In this document: piece after piece, positions 1 through 7,990 of the stretch
Position numbering within the stretch: position 1 is the stretch's first letter
Layout of the letters: every line of letters starts with the position of its first letter
Source: Luteolibacter luteus
GTDB taxonomy: Bacteria > Verrucomicrobiota > Verrucomicrobiia > Verrucomicrobiales > Akkermansiaceae
Assembly: GCF_012913485.1 (NCBI RefSeq)
Contig: NZ_CP051774.1
Location: forward strand, 248,001-312,000
Direction of reading: 5' to 3'
DNA: 64,000 bases
Made by a program: the position numbers and the translations under genes
The notes under the pieces: model-generated
The model's input: the letters and a program-made list of their open reading frames with translations, nothing else
What the model was told of the DNA's origin: nothing
Databases searched by the model: none

Positions 1-521
1 GCGGCCTTGCTGCACTCCGAGATCACGCCGAAGCCCCAGATCTTGTGATCGAATTCCGAACGATGCTTCTGCCATTCCTCCAGTGCCTTCCACGGATCCT
101 GCTCGGCGAGCTTCATCAGGAGCATCTCTCCCACGTGGTCACGCGCTTTTCCCGCTTCCATGCCCCGCGCACGTTCCCAAGCCCCCCAACCGAGCCGGTC
201 GATCAACTCGTCCTGCACGAGTCCCCATGCCTCGATCCGCACATTCGGCATGCTCGCCAGCCAGCGCCATAGTGCCTCGGTATCACTCGCAGCAATGCTG
301 CGCTTCAGAATGAGCTTTCGATCCGCTTCATCCTTTGCCGCGGAAATATCCGCCGGAGTCCATGAGCCCCCCGAAGCTTTTCCGCGCGAGCCGGACTTCG
401 CAACGACTCCCGGTGCTGCCGCGGCTGGTTCCCCACGGTGCCCGAGAGAGTATCCGGCGGCGAGGCACGCGACGCATGCCCCGAGATAAAGAAGCGGATG
501 AACCGTGATCTTTCCAGCCAC
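1..521 (-). CDS. W-DP repeat exported protein, partial (runs off the left edge)
   Basis: No recognised function. The reading frame is open from a GTG at 521 to the window edge, so about 173 residues of the N-terminal part are seen. GTG is chosen because AGGAGAGG lies 7 nt upstream, one of the best ribosome sites here. The N-terminus (HPLLYLGACVACLAAGYSLG) is a hydrophobic signal or anchor segment, followed by an Ala/Gly/Ser linker and a helical region with Trp-rich units such as LWRWLAS and LAEQDPWKALEEWQ. It shares these units with the four genes to its right and with the gene at 11282, so it belongs to a local paralogous family. It lies 56 bp downstream of the next gene on the same strand and is probably cotranscribed with it. 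Confidence 0.75.
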   Translation of the reverse strand, partial: MAGKITVHPLLYLGACVACLAAGYSLGHRGEPAAAAPGVVAKSGSRGKASGGSWTPADISAAKDEADRKLILKRSIAASDTEALWRWLASMPNVRIEAWGLVQDELIDRLGWGAWERARGMEAGKARDHVGEMLLMKLAEQDPWKALEEWQKHRSEFDHKIWGFGVISECSKA

Positions 522-577
522 GCCCTATCCTCTCCTAGGAATGCAGATGGAAGTCAATCCGCGCTCCGCTTCATCTA

Positions 578-1780
578 CTACTCCGGCCGTGGCAGGCGCT
601 CGAGCACGCGGGCCCGCGCTTCCTCATCCGGGATGCTCTCCGCCCATGCACGCGCCGATACCGGATCACCGGGCATGAGGTAGTTCACGTAGACATTCAC
701 GGATGCTCCGTAGCCAGGGCTGTTGACATTCCCCTTCAGCCATGTGGTGGCGGCATCCAGATCACGCTCGCACCAGCGGTCCATCGCCTGCTCCATGGCG
801 ATCCTGCTGCCGATGCGTCCGGCCCAGTCCATTGCAGCCTGCGGGTCCTGATCGGCCAGGCTGCGCGCGGTGTTTTTCACGACATCGCTCCGGTCCATCC
901 AATCGGACTTCATGTTCTCCTCGATCCATGCGGCGGTCTTGGCGGGCTCATCCTTGCTCTTCACGGCAGCGACCGCTTCCACCGCGGTGACGAGCCCATC
1001 CGGATTCGCATCCTTGTCCAGTGAAGCGAACCAAGCATCCACTCCCTCCTGTCCGCCGCGACGTCCGATCGCTTCCACCACGATCTGGTACTGAGCTGAC
1101 GAAAAATCATCCCGCGCCAGCATCCATCTGCCCGCGCCCTCCGGATCCGTCGAGCTCCAGCCGCGGACGAAGGCATCGCCAAGCTTGTTGCCGAGGTGGA
1201 GCGATTGGTGATTCTGCTCGATGAACTTCAGCGCCGCCGTGTGATCCTGCCCGGCCCATGCTGTGATGGAGCGGAACTCCGCCTCCGCCGGTGCCGCCTT
1301 GTCCCAGAGGTTCCAGTCCTGCTTGAGGATGAAATCAAGGGCACCCGCAGGATCCTTTTCACCCCACTGGGTCCAGAGCATCGTCCACTCCTCCGGGCTG
1401 CTGCTGCCCTTCAGGTCGTTCTCGCGGATCAGCTCAACCATCTCATGATAATGCTCCGCTCCGCCTTTTTCCAAAAGCGCACGAAAGCGATCCAGCCGGC
1501 GCTCCGATGAGGGATCCCGAAAGATGGCGCGCACCGACTCGGCGAAGTCCTTTGATTCACCCTCAACAGTGCTTCGCTTCGCTTGGCCGGCACCATTCGA
1601 CTTCGCGCCGAATGAGCTTCCCCCGCTCTTCTCACCTGCGCTCTTCGAGGAGGCCGAGTCCGTTTGAGCGGTCGCCGTAGTTGCCGCGGCACCCGAGCTT
1701 CCCCGTGCGATCCATCCCACGCAAGCCCCCACAGCCAAACCCGCCGTCACCAACAAAATCGATCGGAGATGCGTCGCCAT
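578..1780 (-). CDS. W-DP repeat exported/anchored protein
   Basis: 400-residue protein of unknown function. The start at 1780 gives MATHLRSILLVTAGLAVGAC, a clean hydrophobic N-terminal segment; the frame continues upstream but adds charged non-signal sequence. A Ser/Ala/Lys linker (to about residue 75) precedes a repeat region with units spaced 30-40 residues apart: WGEKDPAGALDFI, WAGQDHTAALKFI, WSSTDPEGAGRWM, LADQDPQAAMDWA and CERDLDAATTWL. Each matches a Trp/Leu-x3-Asp-Pro-x2-Ala pattern, suggesting a TPR/Sel1-like helical solenoid on the outer face of the membrane. It is transcribed toward the partial paralogue and divergently from the gene at 1932. Confidence 0.8.
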   Translation of the reverse strand: MATHLRSILLVTAGLAVGACVGWIARGSSGAAATTATAQTDSASSKSAGEKSGGSSFGAKSNGAGQAKRSTVEGESKDFAESVRAIFRDPSSERRLDRFRALLEKGGAEHYHEMVELIRENDLKGSSSPEEWTMLWTQWGEKDPAGALDFILKQDWNLWDKAAPAEAEFRSITAWAGQDHTAALKFIEQNHQSLHLGNKLGDAFVRGWSSTDPEGAGRWMLARDDFSSAQYQIVVEAIGRRGGQEGVDAWFASLDKDANPDGLVTAVEAVAAVKSKDEPAKTAAWIEENMKSDWMDRSDVVKNTARSLADQDPQAAMDWAGRIGSRIAMEQAMDRWCERDLDAATTWLKGNVNSPGYGASVNVYVNYLMPGDPVSARAWAESIPDEEARARVLERLPRPE

Positions 1781-1931
1781 GTTTTGTCTGCGGTCATTCA
1801 AGAGGGTCCGCACCGGATCACAAGGCGATACCGGGACATCTGCTCGCCCAGCTTTCGTTATGCCTCGGGGCTTGCGCCGCATGACCGGAAGATGAATAAA
1901 GTCGGAAACACTCTCACGCTCTTCTCCTTCC

Positions 1932-2960
1932 ATGCGTCCGTCCCCCATCTGGTTGCTCCCGCCGTTTCTGGCGGTGGCTGCCTATTTCGCGGGCCGGGCG
2001 AATTCAGCGGATCCATCCGGAAGCAACGCGGCCATGACCGCGGACGCACATCAGGACATGGCACGCGAGAAGCCGATCAAGGATTTCGCAGCGGAGTTAG
2101 AGCGCTTGAATCAGGAATGGCGGCTGGAGGACGAGATGCAGACCGTCAATCCTTCGACCACATTCACGAAGTTCAATGGAGAGCAGCTCCGCGCACGAAT
2201 CGAGGCCCTGATGAAAAGCCGGGAGGCAGGGGAAGACTCGCGCGACTGGGACCAGATGAGGGCCGATGAAGAGAACCTCGATAAGGCGATCCACGATCTC
2301 GCGATTCAGGAAAAGAAAGAAGCGCTGGATTGGATCAATGAGCATTTCCCTGCTTACCGGAAAGCGCTGATGCAGGCTTGGGCGGCTGCCGATCCCGATG
2401 GAGCCCTGCAAGCGGTCATTGGCAGCAAGCGCAAGCCGCCCTGCTCTTACGACACGCTCTCCGAGTTGCTCCAAGATCTCGCGACACAAAGCCCTGCTGC
2501 TCTTCGTGAAGCCTGCGATCAGGTGCCATGGGAACTCTTTTCCAACACCGATGCCGATGAAGATCCTTTCGGAGGCTTATCAGGCATCTCTATACCCCAC
2601 GGCACCGACCCTCGTCCATGGATCGAAACTGGAGTCGCGGAGGAATTGGCACGCAAGGGCGTATCGATCAACGGCCTTTTCTCCGAATGGGCACGGCTTG
2701 ATCCGGCCGGTGCCTTGGCCCGCGTTGAAGATTGGCCCGATCCTAATTTTCCGGCTAGCACACGGCTGGGCGATCTGCTTTGGACAGGGATCGGAGACAA
2801 ACAGCGCGCGGCGAAGATTTCCGAACTCTTGGAAAAACTGCCTGCTGAAAGCCTCGCCAAGATGGCAGTGATCGCCAGTGAGAACACGGTTCACGACGAG
2901 TTGGTGGAGGCCTACCCCATCCTGCGCATCAAAGATGCTGATGCTAGCAAAGAGAAGTGA
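1932..2960 (+). CDS. W-DP repeat exported protein
   Basis: 342-residue protein of unknown function. The N-terminus (MRPSPIWLLPPFLAVAAYFA) is a signal or anchor segment. The mature part contains WAAADPDGALQAV and WARLDPAGALARV, the same repeat unit as in the neighbouring genes, plus a charged central segment (about residues 45-120) that may be coiled. It is divergent from the gene ending at 578 with 151 bp between starts, so the two may share a promoter region. No Shine-Dalgarno is visible (pyrimidine-rich before ATG). It meets the next gene convergently with a 150-bp gap in which no hairpin was seen. Confidence 0.75.
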   Translation: MRPSPIWLLPPFLAVAAYFAGRANSADPSGSNAAMTADAHQDMAREKPIKDFAAELERLNQEWRLEDEMQTVNPSTTFTKFNGEQLRARIEALMKSREAGEDSRDWDQMRADEENLDKAIHDLAIQEKKEALDWINEHFPAYRKALMQAWAAADPDGALQAVIGSKRKPPCSYDTLSELLQDLATQSPAALREACDQVPWELFSNTDADEDPFGGLSGISIPHGTDPRPWIETGVAEELARKGVSINGLFSEWARLDPAGALARVEDWPDPNFPASTRLGDLLWTGIGDKQRAAKISELLEKLPAESLAKMAVIASENTVHDELVEAYPILRIKDADASKEK

Positions 2961-3110
2961 AGCCTGCGGACACCATTCATTCGCTACCGAACCGATTAGC
3001 CGAGGTCTGCAAGCACTGCCTTGCCTGCTCCTGAATCACCGATCCACGATCCGATCCACCGCCCAGCGGAGATTTTCCACGGACCCTGCATCCTAAGTGA
3101 AAACCATCCC

Positions 3111-4370
3111 TCAGTTCCCCTCCTCATACTTCTGGGTAATCTGCGACCTGGCTTCTTCCGGCAACTTCAATTCTTCCATCGCCGATTGAAAGAACCCCGT
3201 GATTTTCTCCCTTTGGAGCGGAGGCACATTTACAGACTGGAAGCTGTAGCTGCGAGCTACCTCCAGCAGGGCGTTGGCTCGCGACCCTTCATCAGGAAGA
3301 CACTTCAGCATCTCCAGCCCGCTATTCGACATCGGGAAAACACAGGTCGCCACGAGGGCCACTCGCTCCTCGTCATTTCTCAACAGCGGCAGCAACACCC
3401 TGGCACCTTCCGGCGTGAGCTGGCCTTGGCCACGCAGCCCCCGCACGGCCTGCATCCGCTTATCCTCGGGAATCTCATCAAGCTTCGGGATGATCCACTC
3501 CGCTGCTTTCCGATCCCCCTCCATCAGGGCTACCCCGGAGAATAGCACACCCATGTCATGAGGATTGTCCACTCCCTCAGCGGCGCTTTCCCTGATGCTG
3601 GCCCACGCGGCGTCCTTATCCTTCGCTGCCCAGTACTGCATCGCAGCATGCGAACGGTAATCACCTTTCATCCCTTTGGCAAAGAGCTTGAAATCAAAAT
3701 CCTCCGGGAACCTTCCACCGGGAAACGAGGCCCCTCTCAAGCGCTCACCGTAGAGTTGCCGCAACTTTAGCAGGGCTTCCGCACCGCGGGAGGTTGCGCC
3801 TCTCACCGCCTCGTTCGCGATGGTGCTCACCATCCCTTTGCCGAACTCCTTCTCGTAACCGTCCAACCAAGGGAGCGCCATGCCCGGATCGTCAAACGCC
3901 GCCGCGGAGATCATATTGAAGAGGACGACGCGCCTGCCTTCTCCGAGAGCGAAGGCCCAGCGGATCCCGTCCTCACCTTCCCGTCGGTAGAGCTCCTTCG
4001 CCGCCATCTCGATGGCTCGATTCATCGCGATCCGATCGTCGCCAGCTTCCTTCAACTGCCCGGCGAACTCCGCCATCAGATCCCTCAGCTCCACATCCGA
4101 CATGCGTTCCATTTCGCGTTGGAGCTCGGGGTCTCCGGAGTCCTGGCGCTGCCGCCACCGCAACAACGCCGCCAAATCATGCTTTCCCCGCACCTCCTTC
4201 GGTCCCGCGGCGCGGGAGCTCTCCGCCTCCATGCGTGCACCGGTCTGATGAGCTGCATCCGCCGATGCATCGTCCTGCACCACCTTCTTCCCGGCGAAGC
4301 TCCGCTGGCCACTCGCTCCCGCCAACAAGCCAGCCACGAGGGCCAGCATCCCGAGGACGCTCCCCTTCAT
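3111..4370 (-). CDS. W-DP repeat exported protein
   Basis: 419-residue protein of unknown function. The start at 4370 gives MKGSVLGMLALVAGLLAGASG, a good signal peptide; the extra upstream residues of the open frame are hydrophilic. The ATG overlaps the stop of the upstream gene by 4 bp (ATGA), suggesting translational coupling. The body carries the family units in diverged form (DDPGMALPWLDGY, WAAKDKDAAWASI) and a long helical N-terminal half with many Arg/Glu pairs. It is probably the last gene of an amidase-paralogue-paralogue transcript. Confidence 0.75.
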   Translation of the reverse strand: MKGSVLGMLALVAGLLAGASGQRSFAGKKVVQDDASADAAHQTGARMEAESSRAAGPKEVRGKHDLAALLRWRQRQDSGDPELQREMERMSDVELRDLMAEFAGQLKEAGDDRIAMNRAIEMAAKELYRREGEDGIRWAFALGEGRRVVLFNMISAAAFDDPGMALPWLDGYEKEFGKGMVSTIANEAVRGATSRGAEALLKLRQLYGERLRGASFPGGRFPEDFDFKLFAKGMKGDYRSHAAMQYWAAKDKDAAWASIRESAAEGVDNPHDMGVLFSGVALMEGDRKAAEWIIPKLDEIPEDKRMQAVRGLRGQGQLTPEGARVLLPLLRNDEERVALVATCVFPMSNSGLEMLKCLPDEGSRANALLEVARSYSFQSVNVPPLQREKITGFFQSAMEELKLPEEARSQITQKYEEGN

Positions 4371-5611
4371 GGTGCCAGGCCCTTCATGATGAATTCGATC
4401 TGCTCCGGCGTCGCCTGCCATTCTCCGAGCTTCCTGCGCAGGAACTCCCCGTGACTCTTCGCGTTAAGGTAAATCTTTCGTTCGATACCTTCTCCCTCCG
4501 CCGCGGAGAGAACTTGCTGGATGGCTGCGATCCGCTTCGAGGGTTCACTTACCTTTTCCAGCAGCGCCAGTGCATCAGGTACAGCTGGTCCGTTCAGAGC
4601 CGCCGCACCATAGCGCAGGAGAGTCTGTTCTTGGAGGGCGGGATCCTTCAGACCCTCGACAAGAAGGCCCGCGAATGAGGGGCTATACCGGAAAGCCGAA
4701 TCCACCGATCCGAAGAACACTTCCTGCTGATCCGCATTCATCGCCTCGACCTTGCCCCCCAGCCACTGCATGTCGGCACGCAGATTACCACCCACTCTGT
4801 ATGTCAGGTTAAACACACTTTCCAAGCCATGCTTCCGCTGCGTCCAAGCGTAAGCCGCTTCCCGATCCTGCGCGAACCACTGCCGGGCGAACTCTTCCCC
4901 GATTCCATTTTCCCAGATCAGATCGAGCTCGGGGGAATCCATCAGCGTTTGGAAATTGAAGTCCTCCGGAACCTTGAGTTCCTCTCCCAAATTGGCGAAC
5001 TCCAGTCCGGCATCCTGGATCTTCCGGATCATCACCTTCACCGCCTCAGGCCCCTCCCCGGTGCTATGCTGGATTGCCTTGTTCAGGATCAGCGAGCCCG
5101 AGACACCCGGAAAGGAATCGCGATGCGAAGCCAGATAGTCAACGCCCTCTGCCGCCCGCTCCAGCGGCCATCGGGAAGCCATGCCCTGCAGCAGCTTGCG
5201 CTTCATCGTGCCCGTCTCCAGTGCCTCCATCCATGCCAAGGCAGCATCCAGATCTCGCTTCATCCACACGCCCAAAAGCGATGCCGGAAGCTCTGACGCG
5301 GGGCCGTCGGACAAAAGGCAACCGGGGTGCTTCAGGCTGGCCTCCAGCGCCGCGCGGATCTCTGCGGTGGTCCAATCCGCCACGACTTCCTCATATGCAT
5401 TGAAGCCCGGCGAACTCACCTGCTCTGCCCGTTCCTTCGCGGAGCGGAGGACATCTTCACGCGTCCACTTCTGCTTCGGCACCGCTTTCTCAATTACTGC
5501 GACCGGCTTCGCTTTCTCAGGGACTGCCGTCTCCGGGGTCACCTTCACGAAGGAGCTGAGTCCCCATCCCGCAGCCGCTGCGATGACAAAGATCAGGCCG
5601 GACTTAAGCAT
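4367..5611 (-). CDS. W-DP repeat membrane-anchored protein
   Basis: 414-residue protein of unknown function. It starts with MLKSGLIFVIAAAAGWGLSS, a single hydrophobic anchor, then a Pro/Lys linker. Repeat units include WMKRDLDAALAWMEAL and WFAQDREAAYAWT, matching the paralogues on both sides. Its stop overlaps the next gene's ATG by 4 bp, and it starts 48 bp after the stop of the amidase gene, so the three probably form one transcript. The association with a peptidoglycan amidase is the only functional hint and is weak. Confidence 0.75.
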   Translation of the reverse strand: MLKSGLIFVIAAAAGWGLSSFVKVTPETAVPEKAKPVAVIEKAVPKQKWTREDVLRSAKERAEQVSSPGFNAYEEVVADWTTAEIRAALEASLKHPGCLLSDGPASELPASLLGVWMKRDLDAALAWMEALETGTMKRKLLQGMASRWPLERAAEGVDYLASHRDSFPGVSGSLILNKAIQHSTGEGPEAVKVMIRKIQDAGLEFANLGEELKVPEDFNFQTLMDSPELDLIWENGIGEEFARQWFAQDREAAYAWTQRKHGLESVFNLTYRVGGNLRADMQWLGGKVEAMNADQQEVFFGSVDSAFRYSPSFAGLLVEGLKDPALQEQTLLRYGAAALNGPAVPDALALLEKVSEPSKRIAAIQQVLSAAEGEGIERKIYLNAKSHGEFLRRKLGEWQATPEQIEFIMKGLAP

Positions 5612-5659
5612 GGGACGCGGTGGTGAATGTTCGTCAGGCCCCGGCGCTCGCCGTCCGCA

Positions 5660-6271
5660 CTACTGCGCCAGAACACCGGTGACCGCGCCGGACAGTGCCT
5701 TGATGAGTTCCCGCTGATATTCGGGGCTCCGGATGTTCTTCAGGTCATCCGAGTTCGAGAGGTAGCCGAGTTCCAGCAGCAGCGCGCCTTTGTTCCCCAG
5801 AAATGCTCTTCCCAAGTGGCCATTGCTGACCACGGGTTTCGCGCTAAGCTCGGCGCTGAAGGCTTTTCCGATTTGCTCCGCCAACTCGTTCTCCTTCGGG
5901 CTGAGATCGGCCAGTTCGGCCCGGGGGCAGCGGTAGATGCGGATGCCATGGTCGGAGCTGTTCTTGCTGGAGGAAAGATGGATGCCGAGCACGACGTCCG
6001 CCTTCGCTTGATGAACGAGTGCTTCGCGGTCCTTAAGCGGCAGAAATTGGTCCTCGGTGCGGGTGAGGATGACGATGTGGCCCTGTGCCTTCAGCTCGGT
6101 TTCCAGTGCCTTCGCGAAAGATATTGCCCACTCGGATTCCTTCAGCTGCTCCGCGCTGCCACCCGGATCCTTTCCGCCGTGACCGGGATCGATGAGGATG
6201 GTGCCGGCGAAGGCAGGCGCGGCCAAGGCCAGCAGGGCGGCTGCAGCACGGGCGAGAAGTGGATTGAGCAT
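5660..6271 (-). CDS. N-acetylmuramoyl-L-alanine amidase (Amidase_3 / AmiC type)
   Basis: 203-residue exported zinc amidase that would cleave the bond between muramic acid and the stem peptide of peptidoglycan. The start at 6271 has GGAG 9 nt upstream and yields a signal peptide (LLARAAAALLALAAPAFA); an ATG three codons earlier at 6280 is also possible. The mature protein is a bare catalytic domain: IDPGHGGKDPG holds the first zinc His, the Glu in KESEWA is a likely second ligand, GIHLSSS holds the third ligand, and LLELGYLSN holds the catalytic Glu. There is no AMIN or SPOR domain, so targeting must come from elsewhere. It is the first gene of a likely transcript with two W-DP repeat genes. 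Confidence 0.88.
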   Translation of the reverse strand: MLNPLLARAAAALLALAAPAFAGTILIDPGHGGKDPGGSAEQLKESEWAISFAKALETELKAQGHIVILTRTEDQFLPLKDREALVHQAKADVVLGIHLSSSKNSSDHGIRIYRCPRAELADLSPKENELAEQIGKAFSAELSAKPVVSNGHLGRAFLGNKGALLLELGYLSNSDDLKNIRSPEYQRELIKALSGAVTGVLAQ

Positions 6272-6419
6272 GGTCTTCATCTCCGGGGGAAAGGGGGCTT
6301 GGATGAGCGAAGGGACGCAGAATATCATAACTGCATAGACAGGCGGTCCCTCTGCTTCAAGCATGGTCTCGATCTTTCTTCCACTGCGGGGGCCTCTCAT
6401 GTCAGCCTGCCCCCGTCTC

Positions 6420-6899
6420 ATGAAACCCGGACTGATCCTTGTCTCCCTGGCATTGCTTTCCTGCGATGGCGCGAAGGATTCCACGCCTGCGCCTGCCGAC
6501 CCCGCGCAACGCGCTGCAAAGGCGGGTACTCCGACGACGCGCGCGCTGGAATCCAAGGCACGCACACGCGATGCAGTGGAGGCGGATACCGGTGCAATCG
6601 CGGTGCGCAAGATGGAGAAGGCGCTCAAGACCTCCGATCACGATGCCGCCTTGCAGGCCTTTCAGGAGTTGCTCGATGTGGGGCAAACGATGGCTGATGA
6701 TGCAGCCCGCCATCCACAGACGCCCGACAAGCACTCGCGCATCCAGAAGAGCAGAGTGGATGAAGCAAGGATCGCGCTGCGCAATCACGGCGTGGACCAG
6801 AGTGCGATCGACCAAGCGTGGCTGAGATACAGCAAGGAACTCTCGAGGGTCTCCGCAATCCGGGAGCTTGAGGTGCTCGACTCGGGCCGTACGCGATAA
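6420..6899 (+). CDS. Predicted small lipoprotein
   Basis: 159-residue protein. The start at 6420 gives MKPGLILVSLALLSC, a lipoprotein signal with lipobox L-L-S-C, so the mature protein would be lipid-anchored at Cys15. An ATG at 6399, just after a G-rich stretch, would only lengthen the n-region. The mature part has an Ala/Pro/Thr linker followed by a helical charged region (about residues 60-155) without a recognised domain. It is divergent from the amidase gene, with about 150 bp between starts. Function unknown. Confidence 0.65.
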   Translation: MKPGLILVSLALLSCDGAKDSTPAPADPAQRAAKAGTPTTRALESKARTRDAVEADTGAIAVRKMEKALKTSDHDAALQAFQELLDVGQTMADDAARHPQTPDKHSRIQKSRVDEARIALRNHGVDQSAIDQAWLRYSKELSRVSAIRELEVLDSGRTR

Positions 6900-6922
6900 C
6901 CCAGAACCGACCTCTCTCATCC

Positions 6923-7522
6923 ATGGGTCCCGGCTTTCTTCGATACCGCTCCTTCTGGCTAGGCGCGCCGATCTTCCTCTTTCTCGTCTGGAGCTGGGTG
7001 GACTCCGTGCGCTACGATACACGCGCAAACATCCCGAACGGGCCCACGATTACGCAACAAAGTAAGCTGCCGGCCCCCGTCTATTACGCGGCTCCCCAGA
7101 TCTTCGACTCGCAGCCGGATCTGGTCGTCCCATCCTTCGACCTCTCCACCATGCCTGAGGATCGCCCGCCGCTGCCGCTGATGCCTTACAAATACACGCC
7201 GCCCAAGATCGTCGATCCGCAGTTGGAGACCCGGCCGATCTCTCTGCAGCCTACCATCTCCATCGGCAACAAGGAGGGCGCGCTATGGATCAGCAAGTGG
7301 AATGCGCCCCTCTTTCCAAAGGAGCCATGGCGGCGCAACAAGATCGCGGGAAGGGCATCGTGGCTCGCGCACTTCCAGTATCAAGGGGGTGATAGCGCGC
7401 CGACGCTGTGGCTGCCCCACTGGCTGATCCTCACCGCCTACACGCTGCCATGGGCCGCGCTGGTCTATTGGCGCCACCTCCGCCGCCGCGTCACGTTGTT
7501 GCCAGCAGGTACTCCTGCCTGA
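6923..7522 (+). CDS. Membrane protein with WxWVDSV segment, paralogue of the convergent gene
   Basis: 199-residue protein with one hydrophobic helix at each end: about residues 10-26 (FWLGAPIFLFLVWSWVDSV) and about 170-187 (LILTAYTLPWAALVYW). The loop of about 140 residues between is Pro/Thr-rich and probably extracytoplasmic. The first helix and topology match the 154-residue protein on the opposite strand (WAWVDSV), so the two are paralogues. The 3' ends overlap by 32 bp. No family or function recognised. Confidence 0.7.
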   Translation: MGPGFLRYRSFWLGAPIFLFLVWSWVDSVRYDTRANIPNGPTITQQSKLPAPVYYAAPQIFDSQPDLVVPSFDLSTMPEDRPPLPLMPYKYTPPKIVDPQLETRPISLQPTISIGNKEGALWISKWNAPLFPKEPWRRNKIAGRASWLAHFQYQGGDSAPTLWLPHWLILTAYTLPWAALVYWRHLRRRVTLLPAGTPA

Positions 7523-7955
7523 GCCTTTGCCCACGCCGCGCACGACGCCATGAGATGCCGAGCCACAGCGCGAGATAGCCGGCAATGATCAGCCACATCG
7601 GAATGGTAGCCACGCGGTAGTCGAAGCCCTTGGGATACCATGGGCGGAGTTCATCATGCATGGGCATGGGAAATACAGGGACTGGCGTACCATCCGCGCG
7701 GGTCTGCATGGAACCGAAGCGATTGAAGTTCCCGTACCATGGCAAGTGATTGGGCAGTGGCGCGGTATTGTCCGGGGTCCGGGTGACCGATCGAAAAGCC
7801 AGCCGTGACTCAGAGAGCTCGAAGACCAACCCGTGATGCAGAGTCCGCTGGTATGCCCAATGGGTGTGCGACTTCACCGAGTCCACCCACGCCCAGATGA
7901 GCATGAGCAAGGGAAAGATCCCGAGATAGAAAAAGGTCGTCGGACGGAGAGGCAT
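7491..7955 (-). CDS. Membrane protein with WxWVDSV segment, end of the ABC operon
   Basis: 154-residue protein. ATG at 7955 is chosen over the in-frame GTG directly before it. It has an N-terminal helix (about residues 7-24, ending WAWVDSV) and a C-terminal helix (LIIAGYLALWLGISW) followed by an Arg-rich tail. It follows the permease gene by 35 bp on the same strand, so it is probably the fourth gene of the GntR-ATPase-permease operon and may be an accessory subunit. Its 3' end overlaps its convergent paralogue. Confidence 0.65.
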   Translation of the reverse strand: MPLRPTTFFYLGIFPLLMLIWAWVDSVKSHTHWAYQRTLHHGLVFELSESRLAFRSVTRTPDNTAPLPNHLPWYGNFNRFGSMQTRADGTPVPVFPMPMHDELRPWYPKGFDYRVATIPMWLIIAGYLALWLGISWRRARRGQRLRQEYLLATT

Positions 7956-7990
7956 CACCCGGATAAAAAACCACGGCGCGCGCCATTTGG

